Shown: piece by piece, positions 1-11,700 of the stretch
How positions within the stretch are numbered: position 1 is the first letter of the stretch
How the letters are laid out: each line of letters begins with the position of its first letter
Assembly: GCA_964017185.1 (NCBI GenBank)
Contig: OZ024874.1
Coordinates: 16,921,957 to 16,985,956, forward strand
Direction: 5' to 3'
Source of the DNA: Rugalucina vietnamica
Lineage: Eukaryota; Mollusca; Bivalvia; Lucinida; Lucinidae
Length of the DNA: 64,000 nucleotides
The notes under the pieces: model-generated
Databases searched by the model: none
Told to the model about the DNA's origin: nothing
Seen by the model: only the letters and a program-made list of their open reading frames with translations
Translations under genes and position numbers: made by a program

Positions 1-111
1 ATTCTCTTTGGATCATGTTGTCAAACTAAAGGGTTACTGACGATTGAGCTTAATCCCCTTCTCAATAATTAATATGTTCCCTGCTCTTACGGGACCTCAG
101 TTTTACTAAAA

Positions 112-230
112 AAATAGATCAGCTCTAGTAGTGAATTGTTGAGTAATATATCACTGTTTGGAGGTCAGTTGTAAAGCAGAGCAAATCACGAGCGTGCAGC
201 AACAATTCACGCACTACAGCTGATCTATTT
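112..230. repeat. Short hairpin MITE-like insertion
   Basis: The arms AAATAGATCAGCT (left) and AGCTGATCTATTT (right) are inverted, and the match continues inward through GTGAATTGTTG / CAACAATTCAC. The block B equivalent (about 19192) lacks this sequence, so it is an insertion or part of one. There is no ORF. Confidence 0.6.
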
Positions 231-232
231 CG

Positions 233-560
233 ATTCTAACACATAATAAACGGAATAAAATCATTTTAAACCTTCTACAGTTTCTATAACTTTTCCACCA
301 TTGCACTAATGAAATCTCGCCAAACTTTTGACTGTACCGCAAATGTTTACATAATTATGTTTGTTACGTTTTGGAAGCGTTGCAATGACGTTACACCGTC
401 TAACGTCAAGCTAACGTGACTTATGGGATAGCTGACGTCATAATTTAATCAAAATGGCGTCAAAACGGCACGCTTATCCGCCCATGCAGTGATATATGTA
501 TATCACTCAATATATCTCTGCACTTTAACATTGGCTTCTAAATGCAGGGTGTGTTAGAAT
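233..560. repeat. Small TIR element (MITE-like)
   Basis: It is bounded by an 11-bp perfect inverted repeat, ATTCTAACACA at 233-243 and TGTGTTAGAAT at 550-560. Block B jumps directly from the CCTCAGTTTTA sequence to TTTGCGCCGG, so the whole 113-560 stretch is absent there. It is non-coding and has no clear target-site duplication. Confidence 0.5.
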
Positions 561-775
561 TTTCATTTGCGCCGGCCCCTTAATTACTCATTGTTTACAG
601 TCTGCTTGCTTTAAAAACAAAATTCTATGTTTTTCATAAATATTACAACACCCTGCATGGACTATCCTGCATTGCATAGATAACGTGTGTTTTGCCATGG
701 CAAATGCCTTTTTATCCTACTTATACTTCACATCTCAAACATATATTATTTCACTCACTATGTTTGTATCTATAG

Positions 776-1191
776 CCGGTTCCGTATTGAGCTACAATTA
801 TAAAGATGAAATCGCACAGGCATACTGCGCTTCTAAGATTAGAACTGGGCCTTTGGACATTGTCAGTGCCGTTCGACGTGACTGCGAGGCAAAAGACGAC
901 TCCGGGGCGGCAATAACATGCCAGACGATCTGTAGCAACTCTACGTATCCTTTTCGCATGACTGTACTAGAGAGAATGGACGAATTCTCAGATCAGACAT
1001 ATAATTTTTTCAATTGTTTCGCCGGACTGTGGATCTGGCCAGATCACCCGACGCTTGCTCAAAATCCAGGTCCTGGGCAAACCGATGCTGGACTGCTCAA
1101 TATGATTAGCATTAGTTACGATGGGGCAGCCGCATGTCCGGCTACTGGTTGTGGGCCGAATTATTGCTGCTGTTTGGCCGCTTATATATAA
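776..1191 (+). CDS. Cysteine-rich secreted-protein terminal exon, copy A (partial gene)
   Basis: The open frame continues upstream to 685, but the true exon probably begins at 776, after the acceptor TTTGTATCTATAG. This position and phase are identical in the paralogous exon at 20872. The exon encodes about 137 residues with cysteines in the order YCAS, RDCEAK, ITCQTIC, FFNC, and a terminal CxxxxCGPNYCCC cluster, plus a conserved WIWPDHP segment. It ends at TAA 1189-1191. The last residues after CCCL differ from copy B. Partner exons encoding the signal peptide and VWC domain lie at 17.3-18.1 kb for copy B; for copy A they would be left of the window, if they exist. I do not recognise the domain family. 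Mostly conservative substitutions against copy B suggest it was functional at least recently. It could also be an orphan duplicated exon. Confidence 0.6.
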
Positions 1192-1313
1192 AATACTTTG
1201 ACCATGCCGCTTGAATTTCGGGCAGAATTGTATTGTGCGTAACCCATTCCATACCACGTGTTTTTCAGCTGTGTTGACTATAGTTAGAGAATTACCACTT
1301 ACTATATATACAA

Positions 1314-2385
1314 TATATACTCATCAATATATACAAATCTAAAGAAGTTTTGCACCAGTTAATATTTTTCTCATTCTAAATTAATGTTTAGTATAATAGT
1401 TCTTTTTCAAATAAACTTTTAAGCCTTAATACCATCTTAAAGGGCTAGACTTCGTGAATAACAAAGCAATAATTTGTCTTGAATAGATTCAGTTAAAATG
1501 TGCAAAAATGCATGTTCTTGAGAACACCAAAATTTGGGATGCAGAAAAAATACACATCTTTATTTCTGGGCTTCCAAGCCTGAATTCGTTTCACATCCTT
1601 ACTCGAGACACTGGAAGCAATCATTTAAAGCAAAAAATAAAAATAAATAAATAAAAATTGAATTTTTTGGACAAAACGCTATTTTTGACCAAAAATAACG
1701 ATTTTTGAGATTTTGTTTTAATTCTAAGATAAAGCTTAGTAACTCATCTCTCCAATAAAACGGGTTGTTTTTACACCAAGCACAGCATACAACACCCCTT
1801 AATGTTTAACCGGAGGTACTGCTTTTCAACCCATTTTAAAAAGCTGCATATCAAAAACATACTCATGCAATATCTTTGACATGAGATCGCCTTTAACAAA
1901 AAGAAAGTATGCGGTAGGTTTTGGTGTCAAAACATCTCATAGTGATCAAAAATTGAAATGAAGTTTGATTTTACTCATTTTCTCCAATATTTGTGATTTT
2001 TTCTCAAAAATTGCAAATTTGTCAAAAAAAGCTTTTTTACCCAAATTTTTAGATTTTCTGAATTGTTTTTTTTTTTAGCTTAATCATTTGCTTTGGAGCT
2101 CTTGTGTGTAAATTTAGAAACAAAAATGTGTACTTAACACTGTGACATTTTTGGTGTAATTTTTTCGATTTTCCAATATTCAGTATTTACAGAAAATGAG
2201 AAAATTGTTTCCGTAACGTTTTTTTTTTTTTGTTTTTTTTTTGTCTAATTACACACATTATTAAACTCTTTCAGACTGTGCAAATTCAAAAAGATAAGTA
2301 GATAAGTTTAAAACTTGTTAGTCAAAATGTCATTTAAAGATATGAAAAAATCTAAATGGTGCAAAACTTCTTTTGATGAGTATAT
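1314..2385. mobile_element. Non-autonomous TA-flanked TIR element (mariner-like), copy 1
   Basis: The outer ends are TACTCATCAA... and the mirrored ...TTGATGAGTA, followed inward by AAGAAGTTTTGCACC and GGTGCAAAACTTCTT. TA flanks both ends, as expected for the Tc1/mariner superfamily. The left end carries a small extra TATATACAAATCT duplication that splits the TIR. The interior is AT-rich with no transposase frame. A second copy at 51342-52398 matches over its whole length. It is absent from block B, where a different element occupies the same interval. Confidence 0.75.
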
Positions 2386-2393
2386 GTTTTGAA

Positions 2394-2597
2394 CCACTGA
2401 AAAAGACGCCGGCGAGGGTGAGGCTTGGTACACGTTAAGCCGGTCTACCAACTCTTGTTAGTTTACTAAATTGTAGTTACTGACTGTTCCAAGGCGATAC
2501 TGATGTATTTTTCTGTTGTATTCTTCTTTGTTTCTTGTATAAATGTCTGTTTCAGTAGAGTTTCTACCTTATATATGCCGTATTATTGAACAGCTCA
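2394..2597 (+). repeat. Penelope-like element fragment (non-coding end)
   Basis: The motif GAACCACTG...GAGGGTGAGG, the TTCCAAGGCGATACT segment and the following T/G-rich stretch recur at 12.9-13.3, 23.2, 24.8, 34.5 and 35.1 kb, two of them flanking a Penelope-like RT. This copy goes straight to AGAGTTTCTACC, skipping the RT-containing sequence seen in block B. Confidence 0.65.
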
Positions 2598-2884
2598 ATC
2601 ATCATTACGAAAACATGCCCGTGCAATATATATAGAGATTTTTTCAGATGCAAGAAAATAAAAAAGAAATCAGAAAAAAATCGACATTTTTAATATTTTT
2701 GCTCAAAACATACATTGTGGGTACACGTTAGAACCGCCTCGCTGAGGCGGTTCTAACGAGTACCCACAATGTATGTTTTGGATCAAAAATAAGAAAATTA
2801 GGTATACCCCTGCAAGTCCCAGTTTTTCTATATAAAAGTGAGGTTTACGGGGGTATACATTTCACGGACATGTTTTCCTGATGT
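2598..2884. mobile_element. HP-A hairpin MITE
   Basis: It begins with CATTACGAAAACATGCCC and ends with GGACATGTTTTCCTGATG (inverted). A central hairpin at about 2719-2771 has the stem GTTAGAACCGCC / GGCGGTTCTAAC. Subterminal GTATACCCCTGC and TTTACGGGGGTATAC segments are also inverted. It is non-coding. It gives the uninterrupted version of the site into which the foldback element at 25539 inserted. Confidence 0.85.
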
Positions 2885-2904
2885 CCTGTTAGTTGGTTGT
2901 TCTG

Positions 2905-3280
2905 GCATTACGAAAACGTGTCCACGTAATATACAGATTTATTTCATTGGAAATATTTTGATATTTTTTTATATTTTGTATATAACATTAATTGTGGTTA
3001 CACGTTTGAACCGCTTCGGCGAGGCGGTTCTAACGAGTACCTAGTACTACCTACAATCTATGTTTCGGATAATGAATAAGAAAATATGCATACTCCTGTA
3101 AACCCCAGTTAAACTGTAAATTTTGGGGTATAGCCACTCCGTTAAATGAAACGCCCTTCATGTATCATAAAAATCAAAACCAAAATGCACCATGATTCCT
3201 GTTCGGTGCCATCAGAAAAGCATGTCCGTGTAATAAATACCCCCTTATACCCCAAAATTTACAGTTTAACTGGTAATAGC
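2905..3280. mobile_element. HP-A MITE with internal inversion
   Basis: The left end is GCATTACGAAAACGTG and the central stem is at about 3008-3034. Past 3137 the sequence runs in the opposite orientation to the block B paralogue at 30745-30860. The segment from about 3137 to 3275, including flanking host sequence with the CCTGTTCGGTGCCATCAG motif, is inverted. It lies between inverted copies of CAGTTAAACTGTAAATTTT. Confidence 0.75.
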
Positions 3281-3329
3281 CATTTTAACGTTTTTTGGCT
3301 AGTGACAGTTGACTGTAAATAGACTCTTC

Positions 3330-3515
3330 CTTCTTTTAATTCAGTTAATTATGTTTTACGTCCCTTTCAAGATTATTTCAGCTCATATGAACGTATTTCA
3401 TTTTATCAGTAGGTGGGGCGAGAACGGGAGAACCCCGAGAAAAAACACCTGGCACACCCGCAAGCAGAAATTATCTTGTCTCACACATCTCATTTTAAAG
3501 CACTTATGTTTGCAT
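3330..3515 (-). repeat. Headless tRNA-SINE fragment
   Basis: The segment TTTTACGTCCCTTTCAAG, the GGTGGGGCGAGAACGGG run and the ACCTGGCACACCCGCAAGC segment match the body and tail of the full SINE at 50738-50986. The tRNA-like head is missing. The same truncated copy is in block B at about 30845-31025, so the insertion predates the duplication. Confidence 0.7.
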
Positions 3516-3921
3516 TAAGCGCTGAAGAGTGTGACCACACAAGCTACTGACTATTTGACTGACATAATTGTTTTTCAACTGGGTGGATATTAATCTGGTC
3601 TCGGGATAAATATTTGAAAAATAATGAAGCCGCTTAATAAAATTGACTTAAAGATAATATTTGTATTTTTTCACTAGTGTTGCCGTATAAGCTTGGCTCA
3701 GTATATTAATGAGTGGTAAATTGTTTTTAAAACTATTTGCTAATAAGGAAATGTTGATGGCATAGGATGAATGGTTTATAATCATGAATGTTAATGTCAG
3801 GTTCAACATTTTGTTATTAAAACATGGTTGCTAACATTGTGTTGCTCTTTTATACCCCTGCAAAACGAATCTATTATAGAGTACAAGTAAGTCTTAAACT
3901 AACATCCATGTACCCCTGCAA

Positions 3922-4186
3922 CATCAGTAAAACATGTCCGTAAACCGTATACCCCCTTAAACCCCCTTTTATGGGGTTTGCAGGGTTATACCTATTTTTC
4001 TTATTTTTGATCCAAAACATAAATTGTTGGTACTCGTTAGAACCGCCTTGGTGAGGCGGTTCTAACGCGTTCCCACGATGTATATTTCTATAAATAAGAA
4101 AAATAAAAAAAATCTAATGAATTCTTAGATATTTTCACAACCAAGAAAAATTCTGTATGTTGCATGGGCATGTTTTCGTAACGATG
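3922..4186. mobile_element. HP-A hairpin MITE
   Basis: It begins CATCAGTAAAACATGTCCG, carries CCCCCTTAAACCCC near the left end, has a central stem at about 4038-4070 (GTTAGAACCGCC / GGCGGTTCTAAC), and ends GCATGGGCATGTTTTCGTAA. The block B orthologous copy is at 31428-31662. Confidence 0.85.
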
Positions 4187-4599
4187 CCACAAAGTTGGTC
4201 TCTTGACTTGCATTGCATCGACAACTGTTGCATAGATATAAATCTGACTGGAAAGAAACATCAACATTTTGTGAATATGTTCTATTGTGTGAAATGGTAT
4301 TTATTATTTTTTATATTGATCATGAGCAGTCCGATCGGACAGGAAGCTGCTTTTTGTGTCCCGAAATTCTGGCATATTCTAAGTCAATGTGACACGTTTT
4401 GGCGAGTGGTTTTGTGTAAGTTCTGCATGTAAATATTGCCACTTTCTGACCTGAATGCTAAGCATTGACACCTATTGCAGTTGCCCAAACTTGATGTACT
4501 GTATCTTAGTAAGGTAGATATATAACTGGCCCTGTCCATTGGGGTTGTGATAAATAGATGGGCTACTTCAGTGTATGCATGGTTCTGTAACAAACTGTA

Positions 4600-5820
4600 A
4601 CACGACTAAATCTTGAAAGAAAAAAAATAAGAGGGCAAAAAAAGCGTAACAAATGCGACAAATGGTTTATATAGGGAATATGTTGAGATGAGCATAAAAA
4701 AAAGTTTTATAGCTTCAATTATAAGCTGTTCGCACAATAAATGTAGTATGATTCATTTTGAAGCGTAAAAACAACAGAAATGATGTTTAAAATTCTCCAT
4801 TTACTATATATTTATTATATTTTGATAGTACCTCTAGTTTTTCACCCAACAGACTAAAGTCTGTCCATTTATTTAAGAAGGTACAAGTAACTCTAAGTTT
4901 AAGAAACTCTAAAAAAGGACTTTTAAGAGACTTATATTGCTTAGAACTTGCTGTTACTCAGTAGGTATGCAACAGCAGTAATCCTAATTTTGGTTAAATA
5001 TTTCAGACATATACATGTTCATGTGCTCAGAAGCTCTGTAATTAGATAGAAATTATGGCTATTTTGAACAGTTTATACTGAGACGGGGAGTCCATTTGTG
5101 GTTGGAATAGCGATAATAGCAGGACCCAGACCACAATTAATTTTACTATATAGTTTAATCATTTGTTTTGCCTCCTACCTTCTTAACTGACATTGCTGGC
5201 TTTGTTCTGAAGCTTTTCCCCAAGTCTACACTGTATGCCAGTACTTTTAATCAAGATTAAAATAGGGGTTGACCGGCTCGTTTGGGAGGTATCTGCCAAT
5301 TTCTATACATACCGGTGTCTTCGTCAATTATCCGCCTGCCTAGGAGCAACCGCATAACAGGTGGTTCAGTTGGCAGTTAAATACCTGAAATTACCAGATA
5401 TCTCCACTAATTTAACATTTCCTGAAAGCTTAGACAACAATCTAACCAAACTGATATCAAAAGCAGCAATTCAACATGATTTGTCAACTTTACACCCCAA
5501 TAAATAGGGGAACTATTTTGTGTGTAAGTATATCCGTATCGTGTTCTACCATTCAAGGGAAGTAATTGTGTCCTGATTCCATAAACAGACGCCATTGACT
5601 ATAAATAGAATCGAACCGACTCAGTAACTTGGAAAAACATAAACATGAAACGACACTTGGATGTCGATGTTACATGTAAATTTGATCAAGCAACGTAATA
5701 TATAATTATGTATGTTATATAAGTGCTGCCCGACAAAGCTTACTGACCAACCGGTTGATTACTGGTTAATCGCTTAGAAGGTCTGAGCTTACCCAGGAAT
5801 AGTGGTCTAGTGAAACCTCA
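4600..5820. other. Gene-free AT-rich stretch
   Basis: I see no credible exon, RNA gene or recognisable repeat here. Reading frames are short and random-looking. The stretch lies between the end of block A and the first LINE fragment. Confidence 0.5.
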
Positions 5821-5827
5821 TTCATAG

Positions 5828-8255
5828 AAGCCTTACTGTTTATTTGCCAGGTTATATTCAAAAGACGTTTCGGAAGTAAGTCAGTCTCAACCGAAAAATA
5901 CTTTTTTATACAATGAAGATTGTGAAAATAAAAAGTTACTGTTTTTGAATAGATTAAACGTGTATCGTAATAACCCAAATGATGAAAATAGACAGGAGAT
6001 GGTTAATTCACGTTCTAGTTTTAAGAAGTCTGTTCGTGAATTTAGGTTAGATTGTAGAAAACGTAAAACTCAGTATCTACTTGACAATAAATACAAGAAT
6101 GCAAAAGAATATTGGAAATTATTAAAGAATGCACAGAAACATCCTGAATCTAGATCTTTATCGGCACAAAAATTTGGAAATTATTTCAAAGCAATTAACG
6201 ACCCAAATACCGCATTTTATCAAGCTGACGAGGATGTTATATTTTTCAATGAACGTTATTTTCAATCGGAAGTCCAAATTATGTTTTCAGAATTAGACGA
6301 AGAAATATCGATTGAAGAAATAAAAACGGCTATTAAACAATTAAAGAATAACAAAAGTGGGGGTCCTGATAGGTTGTTAAATGAATTTTTTTCGTGTGGT
6401 ATAGATGTACTTCCAGAATATCTGCATAAGCTGTTTAATGTTTTATTTGACAAAGGTTACTTTCCTTCTAGTTGGGCTGAAGGCCATATCATTCCAATCC
6501 ACAAAAAGGGATCGGTGGATTCACCTGAAAATTACAGAGGTGTTACACTCTTAAGTACACTGGGCAAATTATTTACTAAAATTTTGAATTCACGACTTAC
6601 AGAGTGGGCAGAAAACTATGGTGTTTATATAGAAGCACAGGCGGGTTTCAGGTCTAAAATGGGCACTACAGACAATATTTTTGTATTACACGGGCTAATC
6701 ACACACCTCATTAATGAAGGGAAAAAACTGTATTGTGCTTTTGTGGACTTTCGAAAAGCCTTTGATTTTGTAAATAGGGATATACTGTGGTTTAAATTGA
6801 TAAAAATAGGGGTAAGGGGTAAGATTTTAAATGTTATGAGGGGAATGTATAGTTCGGTCAAATCTAGAGTGAAGTACCAAAACGAATTAAGCTCAGAATT
6901 TGAATGCTATTTAGGAGTCAGACAGGGTGAATGCTTGTCACCTTTCCTTTTTTCTATGTATATTAACGATATAGAGGATGAATTTTATTTGCATGGTATA
7001 AACGGTATAGAAATTGATACAATCAAAGTGTTCTTACTGCTTTACGCAGACGATATTACTATTTTTGCGGAAACTGCGGAAGGATTACAAGAAGGGTTGA
7101 ATTTACTTAGTAATTATTGTACAAGATGGAAATTGATTTTAAATACTGACAAAACCAAAGTAATGGTGTTTCGAAAAGGCGGTATTTTACCTAGAAATTT
7201 AAAGTTTTATTACGACGAGACAGAATTAGAAATAGTAAGTTCTTTTTCATATTTAGGAATAATATTTAGCACTGGTGGTTCATTTTCTAATGCACAAAAA
7301 ACACTTGCTGGACAGGCGCAAAAAGCAGTTTTTAAGTTAAATAGTTATTTATACAATTTTGACACATTGACAACTAGACATACTTTAGAGTTATTCGGCA
7401 AATTAGTTTCACCTATCCTGAATTATGGGGCAGAAGTTTGGGGTTTTTTCAAAGCTAACCAGATTGAAAGAGCTCATCTTCAATTTTGCAAGCGTCTTTT
7501 AGGGGTCAAAAAATGTACTCAAAACAACTTTATATATGGTGAGCTTGGAAGATTGCCTTATCAAAAGCAGCGTTATTTTATTATCATAAAATACTGGCTC
7601 AAAATTGTCAATTCAGAAGAAAATAAGATGATCAAACATGTTTATAATCAAATGTTATTAGATTTAGAACTTGATAATAGAAGAGTCAACTGGGCGTCAC
7701 TTGTAAAAAAAATTATTATCAGAGTTAGGTTTTTATGAAGTTTGGCTTCAGCAAAATGTTGGCGATCATCAGATGTTTTTAGCAATATTTAAACAACGTG
7801 TTAGAGACAGTTTTATCCAAACATGGAATTCAGAATTAGCAGAGTCGTCTATGGCACTTTTCTTTAGAAACACTTCAGACTTCGGGTTTAAGGCTTATTT
7901 GAACATAGTTACAGTTAAGAAATTTCGTAGAGCTTTATCCAGATTAAGAATGTCTTCGCATAGGCTTGAGGTAGAAATGGGTAGATGGAAGAGACCAGTA
8001 AAGGTAGCGTATGGTGAGCGTAAGTGCCGAGTATGTGGAGTTTTAGAGGATGAATTTCACTTTTTAATTGAATGTCCTATTTATGTTAATTTAAGAGCTA
8101 AGTATATTAAAAGGTATTATTATATCAGTCCTAGTATGTATAAGCTTGTGGAATTGTTTTCAACTAATAATAAAAGAGATATTCAAAATTTAGCAACATA
8201 TGTATACAAAGCATTCGATGAAAGAAACAAAACACTATATCTTCGGAACACGTAG
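5828..8255 (+). pseudogene. Non-LTR retrotransposon RT ORF, frameshifted and 5'-truncated
   Basis: The frame is open from at least 5828, although no ATG leads it. It runs to a stop at 7736-7738, then continues in another frame to 8255. The break coincides with an eight-A run at 7705-7712, so a one-base slip explains it. Visible RT landmarks are VDFRKAFD (about 6745), GVRQGECLSPFLFS (about 6917) and the catalytic YADD (7043-7054). The C-terminal part has a CxxC...HxxxxC zinc-finger-like motif (about 8026-8075) of the kind found after LINE RTs. The endonuclease domain is missing, which is usual 5' truncation. The layout matches the LINEs at 8.7-12.5 kb and 13.3-14.9 kb but the sequence is clearly diverged, so it is a separate family member. 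Confidence 0.9.
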
Positions 8256-8545
8256 GGCTAATGTTATACATGTATTATATTTCAACACGGCATATTTAAT
8301 ATAGGATATAACATTTTGAGTGCTACTATGCACACTCTCCGTATATTCATATACGCGGAAATAAACTATGACAATTGATATGCATGTGTATAGTATTTTT
8401 GTAACATTTATGTTTTTCACACTGTCTGTTATCACTGTGTATTGTTTGTATTGTTTACTTATGTAAACATGTGATTGCACAAGGACCAGATTGGTCTATT
8501 GCTTATGAATAAAATTTATCTTATCTTAATTTATCTTATAATGAC
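8256..8545 (+). mobile_element. LINE 3' UTR and TTATC-type tail
   Basis: This non-coding stretch follows the RT stop and ends in repeated ATTTATCTTATCTT-like units (about 8512-8540). Short tandem tails of this kind mark the 3' end of many non-LTR retrotransposons. Confidence 0.6.
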
Positions 8546-8728
8546 ATTCCCATCCCAATATAGGAGGCAACATTCAAATATGACAACATATTTGTTGACT
8601 GAGATATAACTTGGGCATAAAATCTAGCAAAGTATCAAAACCTCAAATAACATACACATGCATAATCTTTTTAAGGCAGCCTGATATGACGTCAGAGGGT
8701 AATATGATCATGCAACATGACAGAATAG

Positions 8729-11700
8729 CACCCTTCGCGTGATCAGTTCTGGACTAATAAAAATTCACACTCAGCCAATGCCAATGCAAAAAACGACGGC
8801 GATCGGGTCAAATTCGTTCTCGATAAACTGTTTATTAACGGCAGGGAGTATGTCCCTCCTCTGTAGGGGAGTCAAGGGAAGCAATCCGTCTCCATATTAG
8901 CCTGGAATGTTTGGGGACTAAAACGTAAGCTCTGCGATGTGGACTTTGTAAACTACGTTAAAACCTTCGACGTTCTGTTATTAGGTGAGACCTGGCAAAA
9001 TAAGGACGATCCTTATGACTTTGGAATTTCAGACTACGAATGTGCGCATGTTTATGCACAGAAATCGCTCGGTGTTAAAACTGGCCGATTCAGTGGCGGA
9101 GTTTCCGTATACTTCAGATCTTCTCTTAAACAATATATTTCTGTTGTCCACACGTCTAATGATGGTCTTATCTGGATTAAAATCGACAAGCACTTTCTAT
9201 TATCAGATCGAGATGCTTATATATGTTATGTCTATGTCCGTGATAAAAATTCTAAAGTATTACGTGAAGAAGAAATTGACTACTTTGAGATTCTCCAGTC
9301 GGATATTTCAAAATACTCCCTGCTTGGTGACGTTTTTGTTGCAGGCGACTTTAACAGCCGGACTTCAAACGAACCAGAATTTTTACTACGAGATTACTAT
9401 TTAAACGTAGGCATGAATGAAACTTTACGCGACAATGAAATTCCTTTACGCAAGAGTAGAGACCACGTGATAGACAGATACGGACGACGCTTATTGGATC
9501 TATGTAAATCCACTGACTTGTTGATAGCCAATGGCAGATTAGGCGATGACAAAGACACTGGCGAGTTCACCTACGTAACAAGCCGAGGGCGGAGCGTTGT
9601 AGATTACCTTTTGTTACCTGTACAAACTTTTGATTATGTTTCACACTTTAGTATTTGTGACATAGACGAACATTCAGATCATTCAGCTTTATATTTTTGT
9701 CTGAAACTTTGTGTAAATAACATTAACCAAATTCCTATTCATAACGCAAGTACTTCACAAAAGAAATTGATATGGTCATGTAATAACCAAGATAATTTCA
9801 AACGATCACTTTTGCAAGAATACCCAAAATATGACGATATAATCACGAAAATTGAGAGAGATGTCTCATTTGTAAATGACGGTGTACAGAATTTTTCGAA
9901 ATATCTTTTTGATGATTCTTTTCAATATTTTGGAAAAACAGTTATTTATGAATCTGAACAGCAGCCAAGTCCTTCTAACACTTCAAACCCATGGTTCGAT
10001 AATACATGCAAAACAGCGAAGCAAAACTTTAATCGCGCAAAACATGCATATTCTCGCTGTCGATCGGATCAAAACAGGATTAATTTGACACAATGTAGAA
10101 CGAGCCTTAATAAAGCGAAACGGCGTGCACAAGCTATCTATAAATTTGAAAAGGGCAAGCGCGTACAAAATTTAGCTAGAAAAAACCCAAAACAATTCTG
10201 GAAAGAAATTAAAAAAGTTACCGGCCGGAAATCTAAAATTTCAAATAAATTATCATCTGAAGACTTTTTAGAACATTTTTCAAATGTTTTTAAAATTCAA
10301 CCAAATAATGATAATAATGATACTTTCGATGGAAATTTTGGTGAATCGTCCGATGAGATGATGGATTGTCCTATTTCTGACGAAGAATTAAGAAAAGTTA
10401 TCGTTTCCTTGAAAATAAATAAAAGTCCAGGCATAGATGGGTTAATAGCTGAAATCTTCAAATGCTCGTATGATACTATATCCCCACTGTTATTAAGGCT
10501 ATTTAATACAATTTTCACGAACGGGGTATATCCTGTCTCTTGGTCGGAAGGAGTAATAACACCTATCCATAAAAAGGGCAGTTTAGACGATACAAATAAC
10601 TATAGAGGTATAACATTGATTAATACACTCTCTAAAATATATTCACACATTTTAAATAATAGACTTCTTAATTGGGCTTCTGAACATAATAAAATTTCCG
10701 AATTTCAATTTGGCTTTCAGAAAAACAAATCTACGGTAGACTGTATATTTTTATTCCACTCTATTATTTCAAAAATTTTAGATAATAAAGAAAGACTCTA
10801 CTGTTGCTTTATTGACTACCAGAAAGCGTTTGACTCTGTGAATAGATCTCTTTTATGGCTGAAACTATTAAGGAATGGTTGCAGTAAAATTATGCTAAAA
10901 GCTTTGTTTGCTATGTACCAAAGCGTCAAGTCATGTGTTCGATATAAAGGCGTGTGTTCAAACTTTTTCAACACTGATACAGGGGTAAAGCAGGGGGACC
11001 CGCTGTCCCCAGTACTGTTTATATTTTTCATTAATGATATTATTGAAAACACTTCTGATCATAATGATGATATCTTAACAATAAATGAGATTAATACATT
11101 TATACTCATGTATGCAGATGATGCTGTATTCTTCTCAAAATCTGCACAAACCTTGCAAAATATGCTTAATAAACTACATTCGTATAGTAATGAATGGGGC
11201 CTCAAGATCAACACAGACAAAACTAAGATAATGATTTTTGAAAAAGGTTTTCCGTCTGAGGATGTGCATATTTATTATAATGACATAGAGCTTGAGGTTG
11301 TAGACAGTTTTAAATACCTAGGTATAATGTTTTATAAAAACGGCAGCTGGAACAGAACGCAAAAATGCTTGGCTGAATATGGATCATTTGCCCTCTATAA
11401 CCTATATAAACTTTTTCAGGATATGCATCTAAATGTAAATGAAAAATTCAAACTTTTTGATTGCCTTGTAAGCTCAGTACTCGGATACGCGGGAGAAGTT
11501 TGGGGATTCCATGGAGCGCCTGATATTGAACGGCTTCACAAACAATTCTGCAGAAGTATACTAGGCGTCAAAAAATCAACCAACCTAGCAGCGCTTTACA
11601 GCGAACTAGGACGTAAACCACTAATAGTTCTTAGAAAATTACGGATTTTGAAATATTGGCGGAAAGTTATAGAAAGTGGCGACAGTCTCATAAAAAATGT

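Larger units (their letters stand above)
1..4590. repeat. Segmental duplication, block A
   Basis: This segment is a diverged paralogue of block B (about 18.9-31.9 kb). Matching stretches in the same order are: 84-112 with 19163-19192; 561-770 with parts of 19196-20870; the exon at 776-1180 with 20872-21276; its downstream sequence 1195-1305 with about 21640-21768; 2394-2550 with 23157-23320; 2560-2884 with 25195-25538 plus 29150-29180; 2905-3140 with 29196-30760; and 3330-4590 with about 30850-31915. The copies differ mainly by insertions. Block A probably begins before the window. Confidence 0.85.
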
